A stretch of 64,000 nt of DNA, taken from contig CAWFKW010000001.1 of the NCBI GenBank assembly GCA_963816535.1, positions 289,363 to 353,362 on the forward strand, read 5' to 3'. Below the pieces are notes generated by a model, which worked only from the letters and a program-made list of their open reading frames with translations, made no database searches and was not told the DNA's origin. Source of the stretch: CAWFKW01 sp963816535 (GTDB taxonomy: Bacteria; Bacteroidota; Ignavibacteria; Tepidaquicellales; OLB5). The position numbers were made by a program, and so were the translations under genes. The number at the start of each line of letters is the position of its first letter. The first letter of the stretch is position 1. Below are positions 34,779 through 43,479 of the stretch, piece after piece.

Positions 34779-36257
34779 ATGGATGAGAATAAAATAGAAA
34801 CTACGGAAAAGATTGAAAGTTCAAACGGGAAAACTGAAACTATGAAGAAACAGAAAAAAGAAGTTAAGTTTGACGCAGTTAAAGAACTGACGCCTTCTCA
34901 GATAGTTGCGGAACTCGATAAATATATCATAGGGCAGGATAACGCCAAAAAATCCGTCGCAATCGCCCTCCGGAACAGGTGGAGGAGAAAAAATATTAAG
35001 GACCAGCTTCGCGAAGAGATAATGCCTAATAACATCATTATGATCGGGCCCACGGGAGTTGGAAAGACCGAAATTGCCAGAAGACTGGCGAAGCTTTCTC
35101 ATGCGCCGTTTGTAAAAGTTGAAGCTTCCAAATTTACGGAAGTTGGTTATGTTGGGAGGGATGTAGAATCTATAATCAGGGAGCTCACCGACCTGGGCGT
35201 AACCATGGTTAAGACCGAAAGAAGCGCCGAGGTTCAGAAAAAAGCTGAGTATCTTGCCGAAGAAAGAATACTTGACATACTTTTGCCTCCTGTAAAAAGA
35301 AAGAACGAAGACGCGTCGCAGGCCCAGCTTGGCTTTAATACAGCGCAGCAGGATACCGAAAAGGAGGATAACTTTAAAACAAGGGAACGATTCCGCGAAA
35401 TGCTTCAAAAGGGCCAGATGGACGACAGGAACATTGAAGTTGATATCACGGGCGACGGTATGCCGATCATGCAGGTTATGGGGCCGATCGGGCTTGATGA
35501 TATGGGAATAAATCTCCAGGAGCTCTTTGGCAACGTTATGCCCAAAAAGATGAAGAAAAGGAAAATGACTGTGGCGGAAGCGCGCGTTATTCTGACGCAG
35601 GAAGAGGCTAACAAGCTTATAGACATGGATGCGGTAATAAAAGAGGCCATAACAAGGGTGCAGGAATTCGGAATAGTATTTATAGACGAGATCGATAAGA
35701 TTGCCGGCGGCGGATCGAAAGGGCAGGGGCCGGATGTTTCAAGAGAAGGGGTGCAAAGAGATTTGCTGCCGATCGTGGAAGGATCAAACGTTACAACTAA
35801 GTACGGAATGGTTAAGACAGACCACGTGCTGTTTATCGCGTCCGGCGCGTTTCATGTAGCGAAACCAAGCGACCTGATTCCGGAGCTGCAGGGAAGATTC
35901 CCTATAAGGGTCGAGCTCAACAGTCTGACTGAAGAGGATTTTGTGAAGATTCTCACACAGCCCCAGAACGCATTGCTCAAGCAGTATTCAGCTTTGCTTA
36001 AGTCAGAGGGCATTGATATCGAATTTGATGAAGCCGGAATTCTGGAAATAGCTAAAATTGCGGCTGAAGTTAACGACCAGGTTGAAAACATCGGCGCAAG
36101 AAGGCTTCACACCATTCTTACTACTCTCTTGGAGGACATCCTTTTTGACGCGCCGGACAAGATCAAAGAGAAGAAAATAAAGATCACAGAAGACTTTGTG
36201 CAGAAAATGTTGAAGGATATTGTAAAAGACAGGGATTTAAGCAGATATATTTTGTAA
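34779..36257 (+). CDS. hslU: ATP-dependent protease ATPase subunit HslU
   Basis: The AAA+ unfoldase that feeds HslV. In 492 residues: a charged N-terminal extension (about 1-35, longer than usual; Met22 is an alternative start), then LTPSQIVAELDKYIIGQDNAK, Walker A GPTGVGKT (90-97) with pore motif GYVGRDVE, a variable I-domain (about 150-275), Walker B IVFIDEIDKI, sensor region and the C-terminal ISRYIL-type tail (DLSRYIL) that inserts into HslV. It closes the dppC-like/dprA/rpoN/hslVU run. Confidence 0.95.
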   Translation: MDENKIETTEKIESSNGKTETMKKQKKEVKFDAVKELTPSQIVAELDKYIIGQDNAKKSVAIALRNRWRRKNIKDQLREEIMPNNIIMIGPTGVGKTEIARRLAKLSHAPFVKVEASKFTEVGYVGRDVESIIRELTDLGVTMVKTERSAEVQKKAEYLAEERILDILLPPVKRKNEDASQAQLGFNTAQQDTEKEDNFKTRERFREMLQKGQMDDRNIEVDITGDGMPIMQVMGPIGLDDMGINLQELFGNVMPKKMKKRKMTVAEARVILTQEEANKLIDMDAVIKEAITRVQEFGIVFIDEIDKIAGGGSKGQGPDVSREGVQRDLLPIVEGSNVTTKYGMVKTDHVLFIASGAFHVAKPSDLIPELQGRFPIRVELNSLTEEDFVKILTQPQNALLKQYSALLKSEGIDIEFDEAGILEIAKIAAEVNDQVENIGARRLHTILTTLLEDILFDAPDKIKEKKIKITEDFVQKMLKDIVKDRDLSRYIL

Positions 36258-36378
36258 TTGTTATATTTGTATGGCTGTAAACATTTCAGCGAAAGCGGAA
36301 ATCAGGATCAGATTCTCATGACATAGTGGAAAAGTATTTGAGCGGGATTGGCGGCGGTAAAAATTTATTTTTCAATAG

Positions 36379-36431
36379 CCCCGACCTTTAGGTCGGGGAT
36401 TATAATATGTAAAATATCCGGACTTTAGTCC
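36379..36431. repeat. Paired REP-like palindromes
   Basis: CCCCGACCT/AGGTCGGGG around TT (36379-36398) and GGACT/AGTCC around TT (36420-36431). The centres (CTTTAG) match that of the palindrome at 17499-17516, and the two-palindrome layout is the same. They lie between hslU and a barrel gene. Confidence 0.6.
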
Positions 36432-36490
36432 AGAGGCTTTTTGATTTATTTTCAGTCATTACACATTAGAATTCAAAGGAGAAAATACAG

Positions 36491-37324
36491 ATGAAAAGAC
36501 TTTTTCTGGTTCTTGTTATATCCAGTTTTATTGTTGCCATTAACTCAAACGCTCAGGAGCTTCCCGCGCTAAAACTTAAAAGCGGCGTATCGGAAAATAA
36601 TGCCCTAAATACTACAGGTTCTTTGAAATCAGATTATGCCGGTTTACTCCAGGTGAAGAAAAGAAAAGCCGTCAACATGTATTTCGGCGCCGGTTATTCT
36701 TTTGTGATATTTACATCGAGCCAGATGAACAATCTTTACCCGATATTTAACCAGAGTTCGGGAGATTTTTTGAGTGAAATTAATCTATTCTTTGGCTTAG
36801 CTGTTGCAAAAGCGGTAACAATAGAGTTTGAGCCGTCTATCTTATTTACTAATAATAATAAGAGCGTTTATTATAATCTTATACCTGCCAGGTATGTGCC
36901 GCAATTGGCCGATACGTTTAGCTATTCTGCAACATATCATGTTAGTATGCTGGCGTTTCCTCTTGCGTTAAATGCCAGGTTCTTCCCTTTTTATAAAATG
37001 GATAAAAGTTTTATAAGATTGTTTTTTGTCGGCGCCGGCGCAGGAATTCTGTGGGTCAGGGAAGAATATGATAATACTTATGGCCACACTCCGCCGTATG
37101 GAGGCTATTATCTGTCCGGTACTGTAACTGAATCTACAAGTCAATGGGCGCCAATATTCAGAGTTATGACAGGTTTCACCGGTTCAGGCGGTATGTTTGG
37201 CTTTGGAGGTGAACTTCGCTTTAACATAGCGCCGCTGAAAACAAGCGACGACCCGTTTGCCACACGGCAATCAAAGAACTTCAACAGCGTTGACCTTGCG
37301 TTGAGGTTTTATTTTAGTCTTTGA
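36491..37324 (+). CDS. Outer-membrane beta-barrel protein
   Basis: A secreted protein of 277 residues with a clear signal peptide (about 1-22, ending SNAQ) and, from about residue 50, amphipathic beta-strands rich in Tyr, Phe and Gly. It ends in DLALRFYFSL, a typical C-terminal barrel strand. An AAAGGAGAAAA ribosome binding site precedes the ATG. It resembles the OmpA/OmpX-like 'outer membrane beta-barrel' class with about 8-10 strands; the function is unknown. It is monocistronic, between a REP pair and a bidirectional terminator. Confidence 0.75.
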   Translation: MKRLFLVLVISSFIVAINSNAQELPALKLKSGVSENNALNTTGSLKSDYAGLLQVKKRKAVNMYFGAGYSFVIFTSSQMNNLYPIFNQSSGDFLSEINLFFGLAVAKAVTIEFEPSILFTNNNKSVYYNLIPARYVPQLADTFSYSATYHVSMLAFPLALNARFFPFYKMDKSFIRLFFVGAGAGILWVREEYDNTYGHTPPYGGYYLSGTVTESTSQWAPIFRVMTGFTGSGGMFGFGGELRFNIAPLKTSDDPFATRQSKNFNSVDLALRFYFSL

Positions 37325-37381
37325 TAAATTGCGAGCGAAGCGCTTGCCCGCCTTTGGAGGGAAGCAATCTCATTGAAATTG

Positions 37382-37415
37382 AAAAAGCCTGGCATTTAGA
37401 ATGTCAGGCTTTTTA
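37382..37415. terminator. Bidirectional terminator between convergent genes
   Basis: AAAAAGCCTGGCATT pairs with AATGTCAGGCTTTTT (one wobble) around a 3-base loop, with A- and T-runs on either side. It lies between the barrel gene (ends 37324) and the acyl-CoA dehydrogenase gene (ends 37479) and can serve both. Confidence 0.85.
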
Positions 37416-37478
37416 ATTTATTATCGTATAATTCCCACCGTTCTTGGTATTATTACCAACAACATATGTGCTTATAAT

Positions 37479-38621
37479 CTAATCCTTCAGCATTGCTCTT
37501 GAAATAACCACTCTTTGAATTTCCGAAGTGCCTTCATAAATTTCAGTAATTTTGGCGTCTCTCAGGTATCTTTCAACCAGGTATTCTCTGACATAACCAT
37601 ATCCGCCGTGCACCTGGATTGCTTCCAGCGCATTTTTAACAGCCGTTTTGCTCGCAAGAAGTTTTCCCATAGCAGCTTCTTTTGCAAACGGAAGTCCCTG
37701 GTCCTTGTTCCAGGCAGCGTTTAATATAAGCATCCTTGCCGCTTCTGTTTCTGTAGCCATATCGGCAAGCTTAAATTGAATGGCCTGAAGGTTTGCTATT
37801 GGCGATCCGAATGCCTTGCGCTGTTTTGAATATTTTACGGCGGCTTCAAGAGATGCCTGCGCGATTCCAAGAGCCTGGGCGCCAATGCCTATTCTGCCGC
37901 CATTGAGCGTTTCCATAGCGATCTTAAAGCCAAGTCCCTCATGCCCCAGCAACTGATCTTTATGAACCTTTACGTTATTAAAACTTACTGAACATGTATC
38001 AGAGCTCCTTATTCCTAATTTGTCTTCTTTAACGCCGGTTTCAAGCCCCGACGCATCTTTATCTATCAGAAATGTTGAAATCCCTTTATGTCCCAGTTCC
38101 TTGTTCGTCATTGCCTGCACAAAATAAACATCAGAGTATTTTCCGTTTGTGATCCAGTTTTTAATGCCGTTCAAAATATAATAATCGCCGTCTTTTGAAG
38201 CTTCTGTCTTTTGCTGGGTTGCATCGCTGCCCGCTTCCGGTTCTGATAAACAGAAACATCCGAGTTTTTCTCCCGAAGCGAGGGGTTTCAGGAATCTCTC
38301 TTTTTGTTCATCGGTGCCCCATTTATCAATGCCGTAACATACAAGCGAATTGTTGACTGACATAATTACTCCGACCGAGGCATCGACCTTTGATATCTCC
38401 TCCATGGCCAGCACGTAGCTTATGGTATCAAACCCGGCGCCGCCCCAATTAGAGTCCACCAGCATTCCCATGAAACCGAATTCGCCAAGCTTCTTAACTA
38501 TCTCAAAAGGAAACTCCGCTTTTATATCTCTTTCTACAGCGGTAGGAGCAATTTCATTCTTTGCAAAATCTCTTGCCGTATCGCGTATTGCTATTTGTTC
38601 TTCTGTGAAATTAAAGTCCAT
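37479..38621 (-). CDS. Acyl-CoA dehydrogenase (short-chain type)
   Basis: An FAD enzyme of 380 residues that oxidises acyl-CoA to enoyl-CoA or works in reverse in butyrate formation. Signatures in order: substrate/FAD-binding CFCLSEPEAGSDA (about 137-149), WITNG, the FGSPIANLQAIQFKLADMA helix, and AKITEIYEGTSEIQR, where Glu363 is the catalytic base of short-chain enzymes. hbd and thiolase genes lie upstream on the same strand, giving three of the four steps between butyryl-CoA and acetyl-CoA; an enoyl-CoA hydratase is not in the window. An IVS-like element separates it from hbd. Confidence 0.92.
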   Translation of the reverse strand: MDFNFTEEQIAIRDTARDFAKNEIAPTAVERDIKAEFPFEIVKKLGEFGFMGMLVDSNWGGAGFDTISYVLAMEEISKVDASVGVIMSVNNSLVCYGIDKWGTDEQKERFLKPLASGEKLGCFCLSEPEAGSDATQQKTEASKDGDYYILNGIKNWITNGKYSDVYFVQAMTNKELGHKGISTFLIDKDASGLETGVKEDKLGIRSSDTCSVSFNNVKVHKDQLLGHEGLGFKIAMETLNGGRIGIGAQALGIAQASLEAAVKYSKQRKAFGSPIANLQAIQFKLADMATETEAARMLILNAAWNKDQGLPFAKEAAMGKLLASKTAVKNALEAIQVHGGYGYVREYLVERYLRDAKITEIYEGTSEIQRVVISRAMLKD

Positions 38622-38666
38622 TGTCGTTATACCTTCCTTAAATTCATAAAACTAAATACGTGTGTG

Positions 38667-39157
38667 AAAAGTGAAAAGTCAAAAGTGAAAAAAATCAAAA
38701 ACCATATCAATAAACCAGTGATAATTCTTTTAGGTATTGATAAGACCAGTAGTCATCGCGAAAATCTCATTCATTGAACGATCTAATTCCTTAATTTTTT
38801 CTGAAGGTGCCAATCTCAAAGTTATTGCTATTTCCAGTTGCGTGTCAATTTCAACCAACGAAGAACGTGAAATTTCAAAAAAACGTTTTCGTTCAACCGG
38901 CGATTTTCTTGAAGCTCCCTCTGCAATATTTGAAATCACGGATACATAGGCTCTTCTTAACTGATTGGTAATCCCAAACATTTCGCTTTTGGGAAATATT
39001 CCTGTCAATTCATATATGCTTCTTACAAAATCGAGACTCATTTTCCATACTTTCAAATTCTTATGGTTTAGATCAGCATAATACACCGTATTTTCTAAGA
39101 ATTAAATAAAAATATTAATTATCAGTTGTCTCTTTTCACTTTTGACTTTTCACTTTT
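38667..39157. mobile_element. IVS-like element: S23 gene between perfect 25-bp inverted repeats
   Basis: The 25-base sequence (AAAAGTG AAAAGTC AAAAGTG AAAA) at 38667-38691 recurs as an exact reverse complement at 39133-39157. Between them is a single gene for an S23-type four-helix-bundle protein, the protein known from intervening sequences of bacterial 23S rRNA genes. The element is inserted between acyl-CoA dehydrogenase and 3-hydroxybutyryl-CoA dehydrogenase genes. Transcribed, the ends would form a 25-bp stem, as IVS ends do. How it moves is unknown. Confidence 0.55.
38730..39086 (-). CDS. S23-type four-helix-bundle protein
   Basis: A 118-residue protein, predicted as four amphipathic helices. 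Family landmarks: NLKVWKMSLDFVRSIYELT, FGITNQLRRAYVSVISNIAEGA, then a helix starting near KRFFEISRSSLVEIDTQLEIA. These proteins form ring-shaped oligomers and are encoded in 23S rRNA intervening sequences or as variable stand-alone genes; the related Avd protein works with a reverse transcriptase, but none is present here. It is the only gene inside the inverted repeats at 38667/39133. Confidence 0.85.
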   Translation of the reverse strand: MYYADLNHKNLKVWKMSLDFVRSIYELTGIFPKSEMFGITNQLRRAYVSVISNIAEGASRKSPVERKRFFEISRSSLVEIDTQLEIAITLRLAPSEKIKELDRSMNEIFAMTTGLINT

Positions 39158-39164
39158 GACTTGA

Positions 39165-40022
39165 TCACTTCTTGCTGTAATCAAAAAATCCTTTTCCTGA
39201 TTTTCTTCCCAAATGTCCGGCAGCTACCATCTTGCGGAGCAGGGGACAGGGCCTGTATTTTGAATCTCCCAGCCCCTCGTGCAATACTTCCATTATAGAA
39301 AGGCATACGTCCAGCCCTATGAAATCGGCAAGCGTTAGCGGGCCCATCGGGTGAGCCATGCCAAGTTTCATTACAGTGTCGATAGATTCGGGAGCGGCAA
39401 CGCCCTCCATTACGCAGTACATGGCTTCGTTAAGCATCGGAAGCAGTATCCTGTTAGAAATAAACCCGGGGTAGTCGTTTACTTCCACCGGCGCTTTCTG
39501 GATCTTTTCGGAAAGCTCCTTTATCGTTTTATAGGTTTCGCCGCTTGTTGCAAGCCCTCTTATTACTTCAATTAGCTTCATCACAGGTACAGGATTCATG
39601 AAATGCATCCCAATAACCTTATCTGCGCGTTTTGTAACAGCGGCAATTTCAGTGATGGATATTGATGATGTGTTAGAAGCTATTATTGCCTCCGCCTTGC
39701 ACTCCTTATCAAGCGTTTCAAAAATTGCTTTCTTGACGGCAAAGTTCTCGGTGGCGGCTTCTATTGCCAGCTCCGAATGCTTTGCATCAGATAAGTTTAC
39801 CGAAGTTTTAATATGCGCAAGCGCAAACGTCATCTGCTCCTGCGTTATGGTCTCCTTCTTTACCTGGCGCTCCAGGTTCCCTTTAATTGCATTTATTCCT
39901 CTCTGGAGAAATTCTTCCTTTATATCAATCAGAGTAACATTATAACCGTTCAAAGCAAATACGTGGGCAATTCCGTTGCCCATGGTTCCTGAACCAATAA
40001 CAGAAATATTCTTTATGTCCAT
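39165..40022 (-). CDS. hbd: 3-hydroxybutyryl-CoA dehydrogenase
   Basis: An NAD(P)-dependent enzyme of 285 residues that interconverts acetoacetyl-CoA and 3-hydroxybutyryl-CoA. It has the Rossmann motif GSGTMGNGIAH (9-19), the substrate/catalytic segment MHFMNPVPVMKLIEV (about 139-153, with the catalytic His), and the C-terminal dimerisation domain with GLAHPMGPL-type LGMAHPMGPL. The thiolase gene lies 12 bases upstream, so the two are co-transcribed. Confidence 0.93.
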   Translation of the reverse strand: MDIKNISVIGSGTMGNGIAHVFALNGYNVTLIDIKEEFLQRGINAIKGNLERQVKKETITQEQMTFALAHIKTSVNLSDAKHSELAIEAATENFAVKKAIFETLDKECKAEAIIASNTSSISITEIAAVTKRADKVIGMHFMNPVPVMKLIEVIRGLATSGETYKTIKELSEKIQKAPVEVNDYPGFISNRILLPMLNEAMYCVMEGVAAPESIDTVMKLGMAHPMGPLTLADFIGLDVCLSIMEVLHEGLGDSKYRPCPLLRKMVAAGHLGRKSGKGFFDYSKK

Positions 40023-40034
40023 TTTTAATAATTA

Positions 40035-41213
40035 TTATAATTTTTCAATTATCATTGCAGCGGCTTCTCCGCCGCCAATGCATAATGTAACCAGGCCATA
40101 CTTCTTATTCAGCCTGTTCATATTGTACATAAGTGTCACCAGCAGCCTTGCGCCGGATGAACCGATTGGATGCCCCAGTGCAATTGCGCCGCCGGTCACG
40201 TTTACTTTCGAGTTATCAAGTCCTGCAATTTGGTTAACGGCGCAGCTAACTACGGCGAAAGCTTCGTTTATTTCAAACAAGTCGATTTGTTCCTTCGGTA
40301 TCCCTGCTTTCTTGCAGATCTTGTCTATTATATAACCCGGCGCAGTTGTGAAGTAATCAGGCGACTGTGAATGCGTATATTGAGCTATAACTTTTGCCAT
40401 TGGCTTTGCGCCGAGAGATTCCGCTTTGGATTTCGACATCATAACAACCGCTGCCGCACCGTCGTTTATGCTTGAAGCGTTAAATGCAGTTATGGTCCCT
40501 TCTTTTTCGAATGAGGGCTTCAATGTCGACGCCTTATCGAACTTTACTTTCTTCGGGTCTTCGTCTTCATCAACAATCGTAACATTCCCTTTCCTGTCCT
40601 TTATTTCGACGGGAATGATCTGGTCTTTAAAGTATCCGTTCTTTTGGGCATCCAGAGCCTTTTCATAAGACGCTTTTGAGAACTCATCCTGCTGTTCACG
40701 GGTAATTTTTAGTTCTCTCGCAGTTTGTTCGGCAATATTACCCATGTGCCTGTTGCCATAGGGGTCCCATAATCCGTCATGTACCATCCCGTCAATTATC
40801 TTATCGTTCCCCATTCTGTAGCCGTTGCGGGCTTTCATAAGGTAATATGGAGCGTTGGTCATCGATTCCATTCCGCCTGCAACAACAATATCAGCGTCGG
40901 CAACCTGGATTGCCTGGGCGCCATACATGGCAGATTTAAGACCTGAGCCGCAAACCTTATTCACAGTTGTTGCGGATACGGTATTTGGGATTCCTGCCGC
41001 AATAGCGGCCTGCCTGGCCGGCGCCTGACCGATCCCTGCCTGCAAAACGCAGCCCATAATTATTTCATCAATTGATACAGGTTCAATTCCCGCTCTTTTT
41101 ACAGCTTCTCTAATAACTATTGCGCCTAACTGAGGTGAGGTTAAAGATCCCAGAGCCCCATTAAACGCGCCGACAGGCGTTCTTGCGCCTGATACAATTA
41201 CAACATCATTCAT
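40035..41213 (-). CDS. Acetyl-CoA C-acetyltransferase (thiolase)
   Basis: Condenses two acetyl-CoA to acetoacetyl-CoA or cleaves it. In 392 residues: the nucleophile Cys88 in VNKVCGSGLKS, EINEAFAVVSCAV, ALGHPIGSSGAR with the catalytic His, and CIGGGEAAAM with the second catalytic Cys. Length and motifs fit the short-chain biosynthetic class. It is followed by hbd, so together they channel carbon between acetyl-CoA and C4 acyl-CoA. Confidence 0.93.
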   Translation of the reverse strand: MNDVVIVSGARTPVGAFNGALGSLTSPQLGAIVIREAVKRAGIEPVSIDEIIMGCVLQAGIGQAPARQAAIAAGIPNTVSATTVNKVCGSGLKSAMYGAQAIQVADADIVVAGGMESMTNAPYYLMKARNGYRMGNDKIIDGMVHDGLWDPYGNRHMGNIAEQTARELKITREQQDEFSKASYEKALDAQKNGYFKDQIIPVEIKDRKGNVTIVDEDEDPKKVKFDKASTLKPSFEKEGTITAFNASSINDGAAAVVMMSKSKAESLGAKPMAKVIAQYTHSQSPDYFTTAPGYIIDKICKKAGIPKEQIDLFEINEAFAVVSCAVNQIAGLDNSKVNVTGGAIALGHPIGSSGARLLVTLMYNMNRLNKKYGLVTLCIGGGEAAAMIIEKL

Positions 41214-41228
41214 TTTATTTAATCCGTT

Positions 41229-41993
41229 TTAGTGTGTAGAATTTATTATTTCAATAAAACTTTTTTCGTCAAGGGAAGCGCCGCCGACCAAACCGCCGTT
41301 AATGGTCTGCGGGGCAAACAACTCTTTTGCGTTTGCGGGCGTTATGCTGCCGCCGTATATTATTTTTATCGCATTAGAGGCGTCTTCAGAGTACATCTTT
41401 TTTATTCTCTTTCTAATAAAATTATGGACAGATTCCGCCTGGTGAGAAGTTGCATTTTTCCCGGTGCCTATCGCCCATACAGGTTCGTAAGCAATTACGA
41501 TATTTGAGATGTGATCAATCGTTACTGAGTTAAGGCATTCTTTGAGCTGGTCCTCGATAACGCCTTCCGTAATATGGTCTTCATGTTCCTGCAGCGTTTC
41601 GCCAACGCAAAGAAGAGGCTTAAGCCCTTCGTCGAGAGCTTTAAGAACCTTCTTATTTATTATTGCGTCTGTTTCGTGGAAGTATGTTCTTCTTTCTGAA
41701 TGCCCTAGTATTACGTATTCGCAACCGCATGATTTCAGCATACCAGCCGAAATTTCGCCGGTGTAGGCCCCCATGGTTTCATAATGCATGTTCTGCCCGC
41801 CAAGTTTTATTGGAGAGCCGCTTATTCTTTTCTGGACAGTCTCAAGCGAAGTGAAGGGCGGGCAGATCATTATTTCTGTATCCAGCCCTTTGTTTTTATC
41901 GACAAATGTTCTCATGGCGTCGGCAAATTGCTGCGATTGCACCAGCCCTTTGTTCATTTTCCAGTTAGCTACAACAAGTTTTCTGTTCGGCAT
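41229..41993 (-). CDS. tpiA: Triosephosphate isomerase
   Basis: A glycolytic TIM-barrel enzyme, 254 residues. It has VVANWKMNKG with the catalytic Lys (about residue 12), HSERR with the electrophilic His (about 97), AYEPVWAIGTG with the catalytic Glu (about 169-171), and the phosphate loop near YGGSI/GGLVGGASL. It lies between gatB and the thiolase gene with gaps of 29 and 15 bases; the grouping is not functional in an obvious way. Confidence 0.96.
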   Translation of the reverse strand: MPNRKLVVANWKMNKGLVQSQQFADAMRTFVDKNKGLDTEIMICPPFTSLETVQKRISGSPIKLGGQNMHYETMGAYTGEISAGMLKSCGCEYVILGHSERRTYFHETDAIINKKVLKALDEGLKPLLCVGETLQEHEDHITEGVIEDQLKECLNSVTIDHISNIVIAYEPVWAIGTGKNATSHQAESVHNFIRKRIKKMYSEDASNAIKIIYGGSITPANAKELFAPQTINGGLVGGASLDEKSFIEIINSTH

Positions 41994-42022
41994 AATTCAA
42001 TAGGATTCTTTCTTCAGTAAGT

Positions 42023-43477
42023 TCAGCTTAATGACTTAATTAACAATTCGTTTACGGTTTTTGGGTTTGCTTTCCCTTTGCTTTCATTCATTATCTTTCC
42101 AACCAGGAAACCAAGCAGTTTTGTCTCGCCGTTCCTGTATCGCGCAACTTCGGCGGAGTTTTTTTCCAGGACCTTCTTAATGATCTTTTCAATTTCTGAT
42201 TCATCCGAAACCTGCAAAAGGTCTTTTTCTCTCACAATGTACCCCGGGTCCTGTCCTTCAGCCTCCGGGTCCTTAACTTTCAGCATTTCGGAGTAAACTT
42301 CCTTTGCAATATTGTTAGAAATCTTGCCTTCTGCAATCAAATTAATTAATGATGAAATATTGGTTGGTTTTATCCAAAAATCAGCTATATCCGTCTTATT
42401 ATCGTTCAGTATTCTCATTACCTCTGTCATGACCCAGTTACTTGCCTGTTTGTAGCCGCCTTCTTTTACGTTTCTGCAAACTCCTTCAAAATAATCCGCA
42501 AGAGCTTTTTCCTGTGTAAGAACATTTGCATCATATTCAGGCAGTGAATAATCCCTTATGAATCTCCGGCGCCTTTTTGCGGGCAATTCAGGCAGCGAGG
42601 CAAGCGTTCTTTTTTTCCATTCGGGGTCAACATAAACGGTTACCAAATCAGGCTCGGGGAAGTACCTGTAATCATGAGCTTCTTCCTTTGAGCGCATTGG
42701 AGCGGTAACTTTGTTCTTCGCGTCAAAAGTGAGAGTCTGGTGAATTACGGCATTGCCGCTTTCAATTACTTCTATCTGTCTTTTTATTTCACACTCCAGG
42801 GCGTCTGCAACATTCCGGAATGAGTTCAGGTTCTTTACTTCAGTCTTAACGCCGAACTTCTTTTCGGATTTAAGCTTCACCGAAACATTAGCGTCGCATC
42901 TCAGGCTTCCTTCTTCCATGTTCCCGTCGCATATATCAAGATACTGAACCAGCTGCTTGAGCATAATAAGATATTCGTACGCTTCTTCGGAATTTGTGAT
43001 ATCAGGTTCGCTCACAATTTCTATGAGCGGCGCTCCGCACCGGTTAAGGTCAACCAGTGTTTCATCATCATGCAGGTCATGTATCGATTTGCCCGAGTCT
43101 TCTTCCATGTGGATTCGTGTAATGCCGATTTTTTTACCGCGGATCTCTACGAAACCGCCGCTGCAAATAGGCTGGTCATATTGCGAGATCTGGTATCCCT
43201 TTGGAAGATCGGGATAGAAATAGTTTTTCCTTGCAAATATAGAGCGTTCCCTTATTTCACAATTTGTGGCAAGCCCCATCCGCATTATATATTCAACCAG
43301 GTTTTTGTTAAGAGCGGGCAGCGTGCCCGGATGGCCAAGGCATATCGGGCATATATTGGTATTCGGAGGCGCATTGAACTCAGTTGAACATGAACAAAAC
43401 GCCTTCGATTTAGTCTTCATTTGGGCATGCACTTCCAGCCCTATTACAGGTTCGTATTTATCGAAATTTACGCTCAA
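42023..43477 (-). CDS. gatB: Asp/Glu-tRNA amidotransferase subunit B
   Basis: The tRNA-binding kinase/amidation subunit of GatCAB, which makes Gln-tRNA and Asn-tRNA indirectly. The 484 residues open with YEPVIGLEVHAQMKTKSKAF, contain CPICLGHPGTLP with its Zn-site cysteines, KNYFYPDLPKGYQISQ and EEGSLRCDANVS, and end in a YqeY-like helical domain. gatA and gatC are not in the window. It lies two bases from the end of sucC. Confidence 0.96.
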   Translation of the reverse strand: MSVNFDKYEPVIGLEVHAQMKTKSKAFCSCSTEFNAPPNTNICPICLGHPGTLPALNKNLVEYIMRMGLATNCEIRERSIFARKNYFYPDLPKGYQISQYDQPICSGGFVEIRGKKIGITRIHMEEDSGKSIHDLHDDETLVDLNRCGAPLIEIVSEPDITNSEEAYEYLIMLKQLVQYLDICDGNMEEGSLRCDANVSVKLKSEKKFGVKTEVKNLNSFRNVADALECEIKRQIEVIESGNAVIHQTLTFDAKNKVTAPMRSKEEAHDYRYFPEPDLVTVYVDPEWKKRTLASLPELPAKRRRRFIRDYSLPEYDANVLTQEKALADYFEGVCRNVKEGGYKQASNWVMTEVMRILNDNKTDIADFWIKPTNISSLINLIAEGKISNNIAKEVYSEMLKVKDPEAEGQDPGYIVREKDLLQVSDESEIEKIIKKVLEKNSAEVARYRNGETKLLGFLVGKIMNESKGKANPKTVNELLIKSLS

Positions 43478-43479
43478 TA

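Noticed and set aside
34821..35408. 195-codon minus-strand ORF over hslU
   Set aside because: Antisense shadow of a clearly conserved gene; Phe/Arg-rich composition with no domain.
38667..38691. CRISPR-like short repeats (AAAAGTG/AAAAGTC heptads)
   Set aside because: Units are 7 bases with no spacers; the pattern is an inverted repeat with its partner at 39133, not an array. No cas genes are present.
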